Shown here piece after piece: positions 8,673-18,248 of a stretch of 64,000 bases of DNA; position 1 is the first letter of the stretch; every line of letters starts with the position of its first letter. Made by a program: the position numbers and the translations under genes. This DNA is from JAJRVM01 sp963700515 (GTDB taxonomy: Bacteria; Planctomycetota; Planctomycetia; Pirellulales; Pirellulaceae): NCBI GenBank assembly GCA_963700515.1, contig CAVOXY010000021.1, positions 124,001 to 188,000 on the forward strand. Reading direction: 5' to 3'. The notes beneath the pieces were generated by a model. It did not search any database, had not been told where the DNA came from, and was given only the letters and a program-made list of their open reading frames with translations.

Positions 8673-10847
8673 TTACTTGGCGGCCGGCAATACGCGAAAG
8701 TTGAATCGGTCGTTGGGAGCCACGTCGCCGTTGAGCGTGAAATCTACAGCCTCGCCCGTTAGCACGCTATTGTCGGCCCATTTGAAATCGAACGTTGACG
8801 ACCCTGCCGGAACATGTATGGCCGATCGCGGAATGGCCAGTTCCAGTTCGTTGCCCGCTGCGCGATACTCAATCGGTATTGGTTGCCGCCAGTCGTATCG
8901 GTTGTCAACGTTCTGCTGGATCGTGGTGGTCGTGGCCGTTACGTTCTTCTGGTTGATCACGACATCGTAACCGAGCCATCCTGTTTCTGTGTTGGCGTCC
9001 GTATCGACAAACAGCAGCATCCAGTTCTTTTCCGTGCAGGGTGAGATCGGCTCGCGGGTGCGTACGTAGAAATATATCGTTTGTTCGTCGCGGCTGACCT
9101 TGGCCGCGACAAGGTCGTTGCGGCCTGTTTCGTTGACGTAGGGTCCGGCTGTGTTCCAGCCAGCATGATTGCGGTGTACCGGATCACCCACCGTGTCGCA
9201 ATACTCCGGCGTCACTGGTTGCCAATCGTCGAACCGGCCGTCAATCGCGATCGGTTGGGGTGATAGTGGAGCAATGGCGGGTACACCTTTGTACCGCCGT
9301 ATGTAGTTGACAAGCTGATAGTAGTAATTGTCGCCGTGCCCCCCCTTCATCGGTTCGATGTCGCGGCTGTGCTCGTGATCGAATTGATCGACGAACATGG
9401 GGGGCGTTCGGATGTGGTTGAATTCGTCAAAGCGTCCGGCGATCCACTCGTTCCAGCCGGTGACAAAAACAGTTTGAGGGTCTTCTTTCAAAGCGTGTTC
9501 CCACTGCTCGCGCGCGTTGAATCCGTAGAGCACCGCGTCTCGCTCCGTCGCCAGATGCCCGTCGTGGAACGAACGTCCGCGCGCACCTGGTTCGGACATG
9601 CAGCCAAGTCGATCGCCGACCGCGTTTTGTGCCGTACCCACCGCCATCTGCTCCTTCTCGCCCTTGGCATTCTTGAATACGTGTTGCGGGTAGACCTCCA
9701 ACCAGCTCCACTGGTCCGGTCCCGTCGGACCCTGGAAGTAATCGGGTTGCGGCTTGCGAAATGTGAAAAACGTCTCGATCTGATTGACGATCGGATCCTG
9801 TGGCAATTCACCGGCGATCCGATCACCCGGCACCGGCTGGCCGTCGGCGTAAGCGGTGCCATCTGGTCGCCGATCGTCCGGCGTGCTCCACCAGCCGATC
9901 GGACCTGTCGCGTCGGAGGCTTCCAGGTAGTAGAGCCCCGGCGGCTGATCCTGGTCGATGGTGAGCACCAGGCGGCCGTTATCGACTACATGGAAGAATC
10001 GCTGCGTCGCGATCCGCTGGCCCGTGGGTCCATCGCGATAGAGCGACAGCGTCACGGCGGATTCGGTGGACCGGTATGTGGGAAAGAACGCGTAAACGGC
10101 ACCAAAGGGACGCGTGATCTCCAATGACTGCCCCAGCCGCTTTCCCGGTTCGATGAGGACCGGCGTAGCGTAGCCTTTTCTCTCAGTACTCTCGTACAAC
10201 AAATTGGGGTCGGCCAGAATTAGCGGCTTACCATCCCAGCGGAACCACAATTCCTCACACAGGTGCTGCGAGTAAAGCTGATCGTACAGTTCTCGGACTG
10301 TCGATGCCGGGTCCCAGAACGGAGTCAGGAACGCAACTTGGGGCGTGCGGTTTCCTTCCTGACGCATCTGCTGGAATACGCGCATCAGGGTCGTGTAGTT
10401 GTGGCGGTAAGTCACCTTATTGCTCGTATCGAAAATAACAACGTCGACGCCTGCATCGGCGAGCATTTGCGCGTGTTTCCGCAACACCGATTCGTCATCT
10501 CCCAGGTAGTACCCAAAGATCGACTCGCCCCAATGGTGCGGATAGTGCAGCGGACCCCAGGGGGGCGAGGTAGGTTTTTGCATGGCGAGAGGGTCAGATG
10601 CCAGAATCTTGGTAACGTCGAACGGTCCTTGCGTCCACGATTTCTCGTGCCACAGAAAGTAGAACATCGCCACGGTGCGGTTCGCTCGAGGCGGACCGAC
10701 TTCATCAACTGACGGCAACGTGCGTCCCAACGCGTCGGTAGCCGGCCAAGGGACTCCAGGGTTGCCGGTCGTGGCCGCTTGCCCGTAACCTGACGCGGAG
10801 ACCAACAGCAAGAACGCGAACGTGATGAACAGCCTCAGCATACGCAT
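8673..10847 (-). CDS. secreted GH71/GH99-like glycosidase-like protein with C-terminal CBM9-like domain
   Basis: The ATG at 10847 is preferred because it follows aaggg and begins a clean signal peptide (MRMLRLFITFAFLLLVSASGYGQA). The 724-residue product has a TIM-barrel region of the GH71/99-like type: TVAMFYFLWHEKSWTQGP, ADAGVDVVIFDTSN, PQVAFLTPFWD, and VFVTGWNEWIAGRF near residue 490. The WNEW signature is typical of such mannosidase/glucanase-like proteins. The last 180 residues (IAIDGRFDDWQPVTPEYCDT, VDTDANTETGWLGYDVVINQ) look like a CBM9-like sugar-binding domain. The substrate cannot be read from sequence. The gene stands alone, with non-coding DNA on both sides. Confidence 0.75.
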   Translation of the reverse strand: MRMLRLFITFAFLLLVSASGYGQAATTGNPGVPWPATDALGRTLPSVDEVGPPRANRTVAMFYFLWHEKSWTQGPFDVTKILASDPLAMQKPTSPPWGPLHYPHHWGESIFGYYLGDDESVLRKHAQMLADAGVDVVIFDTSNKVTYRHNYTTLMRVFQQMRQEGNRTPQVAFLTPFWDPASTVRELYDQLYSQHLCEELWFRWDGKPLILADPNLLYESTERKGYATPVLIEPGKRLGQSLEITRPFGAVYAFFPTYRSTESAVTLSLYRDGPTGQRIATQRFFHVVDNGRLVLTIDQDQPPGLYYLEASDATGPIGWWSTPDDRRPDGTAYADGQPVPGDRIAGELPQDPIVNQIETFFTFRKPQPDYFQGPTGPDQWSWLEVYPQHVFKNAKGEKEQMAVGTAQNAVGDRLGCMSEPGARGRSFHDGHLATERDAVLYGFNAREQWEHALKEDPQTVFVTGWNEWIAGRFDEFNHIRTPPMFVDQFDHEHSRDIEPMKGGHGDNYYYQLVNYIRRYKGVPAIAPLSPQPIAIDGRFDDWQPVTPEYCDTVGDPVHRNHAGWNTAGPYVNETGRNDLVAAKVSRDEQTIYFYVRTREPISPCTEKNWMLLFVDTDANTETGWLGYDVVINQKNVTATTTTIQQNVDNRYDWRQPIPIEYRAAGNELELAIPRSAIHVPAGSSTFDFKWADNSVLTGEAVDFTLNGDVAPNDRFNFRVLPAAK

Positions 10848-10957
10848 GGTGTTTCCCTTGTAATGAGGGGCGGTCACTGACGAGTCCCTCATATTATGCC
10901 AGCCAACGTGCTGCCCCGCCATTCTTCACGCCGGTGCCGCAAAAACTCACGACAATA

Positions 10958-11774
10958 AGGGCTTCCGTCGAGTTGATCCCGGCGGGGCCACAACTGATCC
11001 GCTACCGCGCGGCGCCAAGGACCGAGGGCTTCCGTCGGGTTGATCCCGGCGGGGCCACAACTGATCCGCTACCGCGCAGCGCCAAGGGCAGAGGGCTTCT
11101 GTCGGGTTGATCCCGGCGGGGCCACAACTGATCCGCTACCGCACGGCGCCAGGGCAGAGGGCTTCCGTCGGGTTGATCCCGGCGGGGCCACAACTGATCC
11201 GCTACCGCGCGGCGCCAAGGGCAGAGGGCTTCCGTCGGGTTGATCCCGGCGGGGCCACAACTGGTCCGCTACCGCGCAGCGCCAGGACCGAGGGCTTCCG
11301 TCGGGTTGATCCCGGCGGGGCCACAACTGGTCCGCTACCGCGCGGCGCCAAGGACCGAGGGCTTCCGTCGGGTTGATCCCGGCGGGGCCACAACTGGTCC
11401 GCTACCGCGCAGCGCCAAGGACCGAGGGCTTCCGTCGGGTTGATCCCGGCGGGGCCACAACTGGTCCGCTACCCGCGGCGCCAAGGACCGAGGGCTTCCG
11501 TCGGGTTGATCCCGGCGGGGCCACAACTGGTCCGCTACCGCGCGGCGCCAAGGGCAGAGGGCTTCCGTCGGGTTGATCCCGGCGGGGCCACAACTGGTCC
11601 GCTACCGCGCGGCGCCAAGGACCGAGGGCTTCCGTCGGGTTGATCCCGGCGGGGCCACAACTGGTCCGCTACCGCGCGGCGCCAAGGACCGAGGGCTTCC
11701 GTCGGGTTGATCCCGGCGGGGCCACAACTGGTCCGCTACCGCGCGGCGCCAAGGACCGAGGGCTTCCGTCGGGG
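10958..11774. repeat. tandem array of a 67-bp GC-rich unit, about 12 copies
   Basis: The unit (gagggcttccgtcgggttga continuing to gcggcgccaaggacc) recurs every 66-67 bases with near identity. Variation is limited to a few positions: gatccg versus gtccg, gcgcagc versus gcgcggc, and aggaccga versus agggcaga. The first copy (10958) and the last (ending about 11774) are partial or diverged. Open frames across the array are artefacts, because 67 is not a multiple of three and the frame rotates. There is no alternation of constant and variable segments, so it is not a CRISPR. The array lies upstream of both flanking genes, which are divergent. Confidence 0.95.
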
Positions 11775-11864
11775 CATATCGCAGCGGGCAGTATCGCCAA
11801 CGATGTCTGAAGTCAAATGCTCGCGGTGCCGTGGACCTGCGCATCGCACCGAAGAACCACGTAC

Positions 11865-12020
11865 AATGGGAGAGGTTACGTTCTGCACGATGACGGCGGG
11901 TTCTATGCAGACGGGAGCTTTCGTGTGGTGGCACCGCCAGGGGACACGCAGTTGGATGTGCGGAGCGGCTGGATTAAGATCTCGATCGTCTCTGCAATTC
12001 CACTAACCACAGGTAATTAG
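11865..12020 (+). pseudogene. possible gene remnant before the Nif3-like gene
   Basis: One frame reads GYVLHDDGGFYADGSFRVVA and PPGDTQLDVRSGW, the style of a carboxypeptidase-regulatory-like or metallohydrolase N-terminal module, but it has no convincing start and stops after about 50 residues. It lies between the 67-bp array and the next gene. It could be the tail of a gene disrupted by the array, or chance. Confidence 0.3.
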
Positions 12021-12030
12021 GGGAGCAAAT

Positions 12031-13005
12031 ATGGACCGTCGGAAGTTCATGCAGCAGGGCATTCTAGGCGTCTCTGCCTTCTCTGTGATGGTGTCTGATC
12101 AAATAGGTGTTGCGGGTGGAGGAGTGGATTCGACCGAGCCCCAGCGGGATGCCGGCAAACATGGTACAGGTGAAGTGACTGCTGGAGATGTACAGAGTTA
12201 TCTGCGAGGGATGGGGGCTGCATGGATCGATCCCGAGAAGACCGTGGACACCTTCAAGGCCGGTGACGAGTCGACCGTTATCACGGGAATCGCCGTCGGC
12301 TGGATGAGTTATCTGGAAGCCCTGAAAAGAGCTCGCGAATTGGCCTGCAATGTGTTCATCACTCATGAGCCGACCTACTACGATCATTATGACCGAGAGC
12401 AGTCGGTCTTTGCGTTTGACACGGCGAAGAAGAAGCGAGAGTTCATCCGGCAGAGCGGCATGGCGATCATTCGTTGCCATGATGTCTGGGATCGAGTACC
12501 GGAGATAGGGATTCGAGATGCGTGGGCCGGTTTTTTGGGACTGGACAAAGAGATAAGCAGGCGAATCAGTTCCGATGGCGCCGCAGGGAGGCCGTTTTGT
12601 GGCGTGTACGAAATCCCCGCGCGGAAAGCCGAAGAATACGCCAGGCATGTGGCGACTAAATTGGCCGGTTTCGGTCAGAATACCGTGCAGCTTATCGGGC
12701 CCGCGGACAAGCTCGTCCGAAGTGTTGCCGTCGGAACCGGAGCCATCACGCCGTTTCGAGAAATGGTGAGCGAATTGCAGGCCGACCTTGTCATCTGTAC
12801 GGATGACGGCTTCAGCTTCTGGGCCGATGGGTCACTGGCCATCGACATGGAATATCCAGTGATTGTTGTTAACCATCCTTGCTCGGAAGAGATCGGGGTG
12901 CGAAGACTGGCTGGGATCCTGGCGGAGAAGTATCCACAGGTACCCGTGCACCACTTACCACAAACTTGCATGTTTCGCTCCATCACAGCTGTTCCCAACG
13001 CGTAG
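12031..13005 (+). CDS. Tat-exported Nif3-family dinuclear-metal protein
   Basis: The start ATG follows ggggag with ideal spacing. The leader MDRRKFMQQGILGVSAF is a twin-arginine type. The remaining about 290 residues match the Nif3/YqfO (DUF34) family: ITGIAVGWM, NVFITHEPTYYDH (the His-Glu of the first metal site), AIIRCHDVWDRVPEIGI, an insertion-free core, and VIVVNHPCSEEIGVRRLA, which supplies the second-site His and Glu near the C-terminus. Family members bind two divalent metals and include GTP-cyclohydrolase-I-type-2 annotations, but the true reaction is uncertain. Export through Tat is unusual for this family and would fit a metalloprotein folded in the cytoplasm before secretion. The next gene, a glycosidase, begins 40 bases downstream on the same strand, so cotranscription is likely. 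Confidence 0.8.
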   Translation: MDRRKFMQQGILGVSAFSVMVSDQIGVAGGGVDSTEPQRDAGKHGTGEVTAGDVQSYLRGMGAAWIDPEKTVDTFKAGDESTVITGIAVGWMSYLEALKRARELACNVFITHEPTYYDHYDREQSVFAFDTAKKKREFIRQSGMAIIRCHDVWDRVPEIGIRDAWAGFLGLDKEISRRISSDGAAGRPFCGVYEIPARKAEEYARHVATKLAGFGQNTVQLIGPADKLVRSVAVGTGAITPFREMVSELQADLVICTDDGFSFWADGSLAIDMEYPVIVVNHPCSEEIGVRRLAGILAEKYPQVPVHHLPQTCMFRSITAVPNA

Positions 13006-13045
13006 TCCGATTACAGCCACAGCGGATCATTCGGGAAAGTAGACC

Positions 13046-15897
13046 ATGCATCAAACCACATTGCATTACAGCATGCTTCTGGCTGTCATCCTCATCGCTC
13101 TCGCCGGCTCGCCGTCACGAGCCGGAGCCGATGATTTCGTGGTGTTGCCCGAGAACCAAAGCACACTGACAGTCCTGCGCGGCGGTGAACCGTATATTGA
13201 CATTGAGCTGGTCGGTTGGGGGCCAAATTGGTCCTGGATGGGATTTGAGGGAAGTGTGAGAGAGGAAGCCGGCTCGACGCGCATGCACAGCCGGGGAAAG
13301 GTTGGTCCGGCAGGAGCGGGTATTGATGTGGTCATCGACGTCAGGCAGTCGGGACCCAGCCAAGTGAAGTTGGACTTCGACGTGCGCAGCTCGCAAGACA
13401 CGGAGCTTACGTATATCGTTGCCGCCGTGACGATGGCGGATAGACGATTCAAGAAGGGTAAGGTGGTAGCGGCTCTTCCGGACGGCAGTGTCAAGCAGAT
13501 CACATTGCCGCTGGATAAGAAGGGCGTCGGTGACGCGGTGCGGGGATTCGACTTGGTGGACGCGGCTGGGGATGCGACCCACTTGACGCTGTCACCCGCT
13601 CGCGACGTTCCCTCGGATGGTTCCGCCAGAATTGTGCTTGTGGGTGCCCAACTTGAATCTGCCAAGCCGGCCAAGACGACGATCACCATCGACCTCCCCG
13701 GAGCAGTCACCTACTTCACTGGTGGCAGCGCAGTGCCGGTGGATCCCAGTTTCAAAGACTGGTACGAGTTCCAGCCGCATGATGACTACGAGACCCCAAG
13801 CGAGATCGGTATGCAGGACTGGTTGGAAAAACCGGCCGGCAAACATGGCCGCATCACGCGACAAGGGGAGCAGCTCATCTACCACGGCCAGCCAATGAAG
13901 CTGTGGGGCTTGAATCTTTGTTACGGTGCCTGTGCGCCCGAGAAGGACCTCGCCGAGAAGCGGGCCAAGTTCTACGCTCAGTACGGCATCAATGCCGTGC
14001 GTCTACACAAGTATGCGGATGGATCGGGGTGGGCAGGGATTCAGTCGAAGGATAGTTTTGCCGAGCTGGATCCCGCCGGATTGGATCGGATGGATTACCA
14101 GGTCGCGCAGCTGAAGCAGCACGGGATTTACGTCAAGCTGTCGGCACATTTCGGAGCGCAGAAACTCGGGCCCGCCGACAAACAGTATGTACCGTATCTG
14201 GCGGAGTTTGGTGCGTTCTCGGATCGACAGGATCGGATCACCACCCCGCACAGTGCCGTGCACTACGCGCCCGAGTTGCAGGATTTGCAGATCCGCCAAA
14301 TGGTCAACCTCCTCACGCACAGGAACCCCTACACCGGTTTGACGTATGCGGAAGATCCGACCGTGGCCTTCATTGAGATCATCAACGAGCAGAGCATCCT
14401 CTTCTACTCGTCCATGCAGCCACTCAAGGCGAGCCCGACGTTGCGAGGTTACGTTGGCAAACGGTTTTGCCAATGGCTACGTGAACGTTATGCGTCCCGC
14501 GCGGAATTAGAGAAAGCGTGGGGTGGGAAGCGTGCTTTCGATTCATTTGAGGGGGACGGATTTCCGGCCGTGGGAGAGAATCTCGACCAGGACAACGTCC
14601 TCCCCTTGGGAAATCCTTGGTATTGGGATCCGCAACAGTTGGCCACGTCGCAAGCATTTCGAGCCCGAAGATTGATGGACTCGCTGTCGTTTCTTTACCA
14701 ATTGCAGAATGAGTTCTATGACCGATACACACAAGCCCTGCGGGCGGCGGGCTACGAAGGGGAGCTTGTTGCGTCAAACTGGCAGGCGGGTCGCGCTTAC
14801 AGCCACTTCTACAACCTGCACAGCGATGCACGGATCGGGACGGTTGATCGCCATAATTACTTCGGTGGCGGGAGCCAGAGCCGGATCGATAATGCAACGA
14901 TGCTCGCACTGCCTGGCTCGGGGATTCTCAGCTCCGGCATGCAACAGGTGTTGGACCGGCCCTTCATGCTGTCTGAGTGGATTCACGTCACACCGAACGA
15001 GTGGGGTGTGGAAGGACCGGCGATCATCGGTGCGTATGGCATGGGATTGCAGGGCTGGGACGTCTCTTTCATGTTCCAGAATCGTGACAACGGCATCTTC
15101 AGTGAGACAATCGGTCGAGACAGCTGGGATGTGACCGCTCCTAATGTGTTCGGGGTCTTCCCCGCCGTCGCGCGGCAAGTGCTGCGTGGGGACGTTGCGG
15201 AGGCGCAACTTACAGCCCCCAATTACGTCCACATTCCATCTCTCGATGCACAAAAGCTCGGTTTCGAGGACAATGTCGCGCAGCAATATGATGTAAAGGC
15301 ATTTGAAACCGACAAAGTGCCTGCCCAGGCGCTGGCGATTGCCCGCTGCGGAGTCGAATTCACCGATTCCTACCGAGACACGCCGGCGATGGATGTGACG
15401 GAGTTCCTGGAAAACGGTTGCTATGTATCCAGCACCGAGCAGCTGCGGTGGAAACCGGGAGACGCAAGACTGGATGGTTATTTCACGATCGACACGCCAG
15501 CTACCAAAGGACAGGTGGGATTTGCCCAAGGTGAGGTATGTGAGCTGGGGAACGTGACCATCAAGTCGAAATGCCGCTACGGGGCCATCTATGTGACGGC
15601 ACAAGAACGCGACCGGGATCTGCAGACTTCCAGGAAACTCCTCGTGGTTGCGATCGCTCGGGGCGCAATACGGGTATGAAAGTCTTCCAGGATGCGTTCA
15701 TACTGGAGCGTGGCAAGGGACCGATCGTGATGGAGCCGGTGAAAGCGGAGATCGCGATCCATCTTACCGGTACACCCACCGTCCACCTGCTCGATCACAG
15801 CGGTCGGAAAACCGGCCAGACGATTCCGGTTGTGAACCAGACCTTCGAAATCGATGGCGCCCGAGACAAAACGTGCTATTATCTGGTCACGTTCTAG
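13046..15897 (+). CDS. secreted clan GH-A glycosidase, large; one frameshift near the C-terminus
   Basis: A signal peptide (MLLAVILIALAGSPSRAGA) follows the ATG at 13046. Residues about 30-240 form a beta-rich N-terminal domain. From about 250 a TIM barrel begins: MKLWGLNLCYGACAP, YGINAVRLHKYADG, VAFIEIINEQS with the likely acid/base Glu448, and FMLSEWIHVT with the likely nucleophile Glu644. This NE / SEW pairing is the clan GH-A pattern, in GH5/GH39/GH42-like style. A beta domain follows. A base appears missing near 15665 in cggggcg: the following frame continues NTGMKVFQDAFILERGKG to the stop at 15897, giving a 950-residue product. The exact substrate is unknown. It probably shares a transcript with the upstream Nif3-like gene. 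Confidence 0.78.
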
Positions 15898-15978
15898 AGT
15901 AGAGAGGGGGAGCACTGCTGTTTGACACAACGCGACCGCGAGATGCAATGCTTCTAGTGAATTGCCTAGCTCTCGCAT

Positions 15979-16018
15979 CTTGCCGCAAAAACGGGGAGCC
16001 TCCCCTTTCCTGGCGCAG
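15979..16018. repeat. terminator-like palindromic element (copy 1)
   Basis: The sequence gccgcaaaaacggggag, cctcccc and tttcctggcgcag forms an 8-bp ggggag/ctcccc-type hairpin. It abuts the stop of the last AIM24 gene, and on the minus strand it is followed by gttttt, so it can act as that operon's Rho-independent terminator. A near-identical copy in opposite orientation lies at 58353-58392. Confidence 0.65.
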
Positions 16019-16690
16019 TTAGTTGCTCTTGCTTTCTACCGGTCGGAAGGGATAGACCCAGCTGGCCATGGTGCGCGGGCTGCGCGACTGCAGCCAGATA
16101 CGGCCACGTCCGGAGAAGCGGAGCAGCAGTTGATCGGCGAAGAGGAACGAGCGGATTTTTCGGCCGCGGGTCAGCTTGTAGGTCAGCGTGGGCTCCCAGG
16201 CCACGGCATAGCCGTTGTCAACGATGTATTCGCCGTCAACGTCAATGGGGTAGATGTCGCCGTAGGCATGGAAAAAGAGTGTGCCGGTCCCGGTCACGCG
16301 GAGTACAAACATGCCTTCGTTGAAGAAACCGCGGAGACCGTCCCATTTGGAATCGCAGGTGATTCCTTCGCTGGAAGCCAGGTAGGCTCCTTTCTCCAGT
16401 AGCAGCTCGCCGTTAGCCAGCTGCTGTGCGGAAATATCGCCAGCCGATCCAGGAGCAAAGGTCACCGATCCCGGACCTCCTTCCGGATAATAGGTGTTCT
16501 GGAAGAAGCTTTCACCGGACAGCAGTTTGCGTTTCATACCAGTCATGAAGCCGCCCCGCGTGGAAGTTTCCGTCTTCACGTTCCCGGTCATCCATGCCAT
16601 GGCCCCCGAGTCACCGACAAATCGCTCGCCCGCGTCCAAGCTCACTTCCACAGCACTGTAGGTTGGTGCGCAAATGATCTGATATTTCAT
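16019..16690 (-). CDS. AIM24 family protein, third gene of a tandem trio
   Basis: The start is taken as the ATG at 16690 (MKYQIICAP), the usual family beginning; a GTG overlapping the previous stop at 16699 is also possible. About 223 residues with the AIM24/TIGR00266 features: LDAGERFVGDSGAMAWM near the N-terminus, GGFMTGMKRKLLSGESFFQN, GLRGFFNEGMFVLRVTGTGTLFF, and DNGYAVAWEPTLTYKL. The family forms a beta-sandwich. Eukaryotic AIM24 acts in mitochondria, but the bacterial role is not established. No signal peptide. It follows the second AIM24 gene with essentially no gap and ends at a hairpin terminator element. Confidence 0.88.
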   Translation of the reverse strand: MKYQIICAPTYSAVEVSLDAGERFVGDSGAMAWMTGNVKTETSTRGGFMTGMKRKLLSGESFFQNTYYPEGGPGSVTFAPGSAGDISAQQLANGELLLEKGAYLASSEGITCDSKWDGLRGFFNEGMFVLRVTGTGTLFFHAYGDIYPIDVDGEYIVDNGYAVAWEPTLTYKLTRGRKIRSFLFADQLLLRFSGRGRIWLQSRSPRTMASWVYPFRPVESKSN

Positions 16691-16698
16691 GGTCTTCA

Positions 16699-17388
16699 CT
16701 ACGACTTTCGTGGAGGAAGAAGGCGACCCAACGCGGATCCAAACTCCTTCGGATTGTGCGACTGCGTCAATACCCGGCCCTGTCCCGTAAAATTCATCAC
16801 GAATCCTTCACCGGCCAACCAGGATTGGAGCCAGGAATTACCGGCCTTGGTAATGGTGTACTGCAGCGAGCTTTCAAAGGCGACAAGGTGGCCCGTATCG
16901 ATGATCAGCGAATCTTCCACTTCCGATTCCACCAGCCGCCCAAACGCGCTGACCAACAACTGACCGGTTCCAGAGACGTCGACAAAACTGAGGCTTTCGC
17001 CGGTCACGAATCCTTTCATTCCCTGGAACCTTGTCTCAATCTTCAGGCTGGCGCTGGACCCGAGGTAGCTCCCACCGGCACAGAGCCAGTTGGTGGAGGG
17101 TTCGACGTCGATGACGAATACCTCACCCTGATGCGTGGGAGCCAGACCGATTTCGCCCGGCTTGCCGTCGGTGGTGCTGTAGGTCGAAAAGAAGAAGTTC
17201 TCGCGGGCCAGGAGCCGTTTCATGCCGCCGAGCAAGCCTCCGGATCCGCCGCTGCGCGTGGTGACGTCGATGTCCATATTGGCCGAAGCGCGGTACAGAG
17301 CTCCTGATTCAGAAACGAATCGCTCACCAGCGTCGAGGTGGACCAGGGCCGACTCGAACGCGCCTTCGCCAAGTATTTCAATTTCCAT
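16699..17388 (-). CDS. AIM24 family protein, second gene of a tandem trio
   Basis: 229 residues starting MEIEILGEGAF after aaaggattg. Same architecture as its neighbours: LDAGERFVSESGALYR, GGLLGGMKRLLARENFFFSTY, GMKGFVTGESLSFVDVSGTGQLL, TGHLVAFESSLQYTI and GFVMNFTGQGRVLTQSHNP. A poly-Gly/Ser insertion (TTRSGGSGGLLGG) precedes the middle helix. It lies 64 bases downstream of the first AIM24 gene, and its stop (tag) overlaps the region of the third gene's start, so the three are very likely one transcript. Sequence divergence between copies suggests an old duplication and possibly a hetero-oligomer; that last point is inference. Confidence 0.88.
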   Translation of the reverse strand: MEIEILGEGAFESALVHLDAGERFVSESGALYRASANMDIDVTTRSGGSGGLLGGMKRLLARENFFFSTYSTTDGKPGEIGLAPTHQGEVFVIDVEPSTNWLCAGGSYLGSSASLKIETRFQGMKGFVTGESLSFVDVSGTGQLLVSAFGRLVESEVEDSLIIDTGHLVAFESSLQYTITKAGNSWLQSWLAGEGFVMNFTGQGRVLTQSHNPKEFGSALGRLLPPRKS

Positions 17389-17452
17389 GACTCAATCCTT
17401 TTTTTCTCATCCGGCGCCGAAAGGCGCTGTGACAAGGAAGCCCCCGGGGCGA

Positions 17453-18109
17453 TTAGGCGCAGTACGGGCGCAACCAGCCCGCCAAAGCCGGCATGTGTCG
17501 TGTCTGCAGGTAGAGCTTGCCTTGACCGGTGAAACGCATGACCAGTCCCTCACCGGAGAAGAGCGTTTGCTTGAGACCACCCATGCCGCCGATCGTGTAG
17601 GACAACGAAGGGTCCCAGGCGACAACATGTCCCGTGTCCACAACAAACTCACCCTGAACGTCCTTCTCGACCACCCCGCCATAGGCGTTGAAGAACAGGT
17701 CACCGTGTCCGGAGATATCGATCAGAAACCCGCCTTCTCCCGAAAAGAACGCCCGCAGGCCGCCGAAGCGGGTCCCCAGGGTCATCCCTGGAGTGCAAGC
17801 CAAGAACGAACCAGCAGTCACGTAGAAGTGGTCGCCCCGCATTTGGCGATGTAACACACTCCCCGGGGAGGCGGGAGTCAGTGAAACGTAGGCCATCTGG
17901 CGAGCCGTGTACTCGGAGATGAACAGCGATTCGCCTCCCACCACTCGCCGGATCGCCGACTTCAATAGCCCGCCCACCAGCCGTGTCTTCAACTCGATGT
18001 GGCTGCTCATGCGACTCATCGCGCCTCCTTCCGACCAGAAGGATTCGCCGGCCGCCAAGGCAATCGTCAGATCGCCGTACGATGGATTTCCACTAATGTC
18101 GAATTTCAT
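17453..18109 (-). CDS. AIM24 family protein, first gene of a tandem trio
   Basis: 218 residues beginning MKFDISGNPSYGDLTIAL. Family hallmarks: LAAGESFWSEGGAMSRMS, GGLLKSAIRRVVGGESLF, GLRAFFSGEGGFLIDISGHGDLFF, TGHVVAWDPSLSYTI, and GLVMRFTGQGKLYLQTR. It is the promoter-proximal gene of the trio. Upstream is a 139-base gap to the DapA-family gene, which is on the same strand. No membrane segment or signal peptide is seen, so a cytoplasmic or peripheral location is expected. Confidence 0.88.
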   Translation of the reverse strand: MKFDISGNPSYGDLTIALAAGESFWSEGGAMSRMSSHIELKTRLVGGLLKSAIRRVVGGESLFISEYTARQMAYVSLTPASPGSVLHRQMRGDHFYVTAGSFLACTPGMTLGTRFGGLRAFFSGEGGFLIDISGHGDLFFNAYGGVVEKDVQGEFVVDTGHVVAWDPSLSYTIGGMGGLKQTLFSGEGLVMRFTGQGKLYLQTRHMPALAGWLRPYCA

Positions 18110-18248
18110 GTGTCGTTTCCGGTTTGCGTGAGAAAACCACCGGACACGGTCGAATCAACCGTATTCTTCCCAGGCCCGGCAGTTCTTCGTTGGCCGAGCG
18201 CTATTCTAGCTTTCGCGCACGTCAAAAGACAACCCAACATTTACTAAC

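Noticed and set aside
10958..11774. CRISPR array or repetitive protein genes in the 67-bp array
   Set aside because: Units follow each other directly with no unique spacers, no cas genes are present, and the frame shifts every copy because 67 is not a multiple of three.
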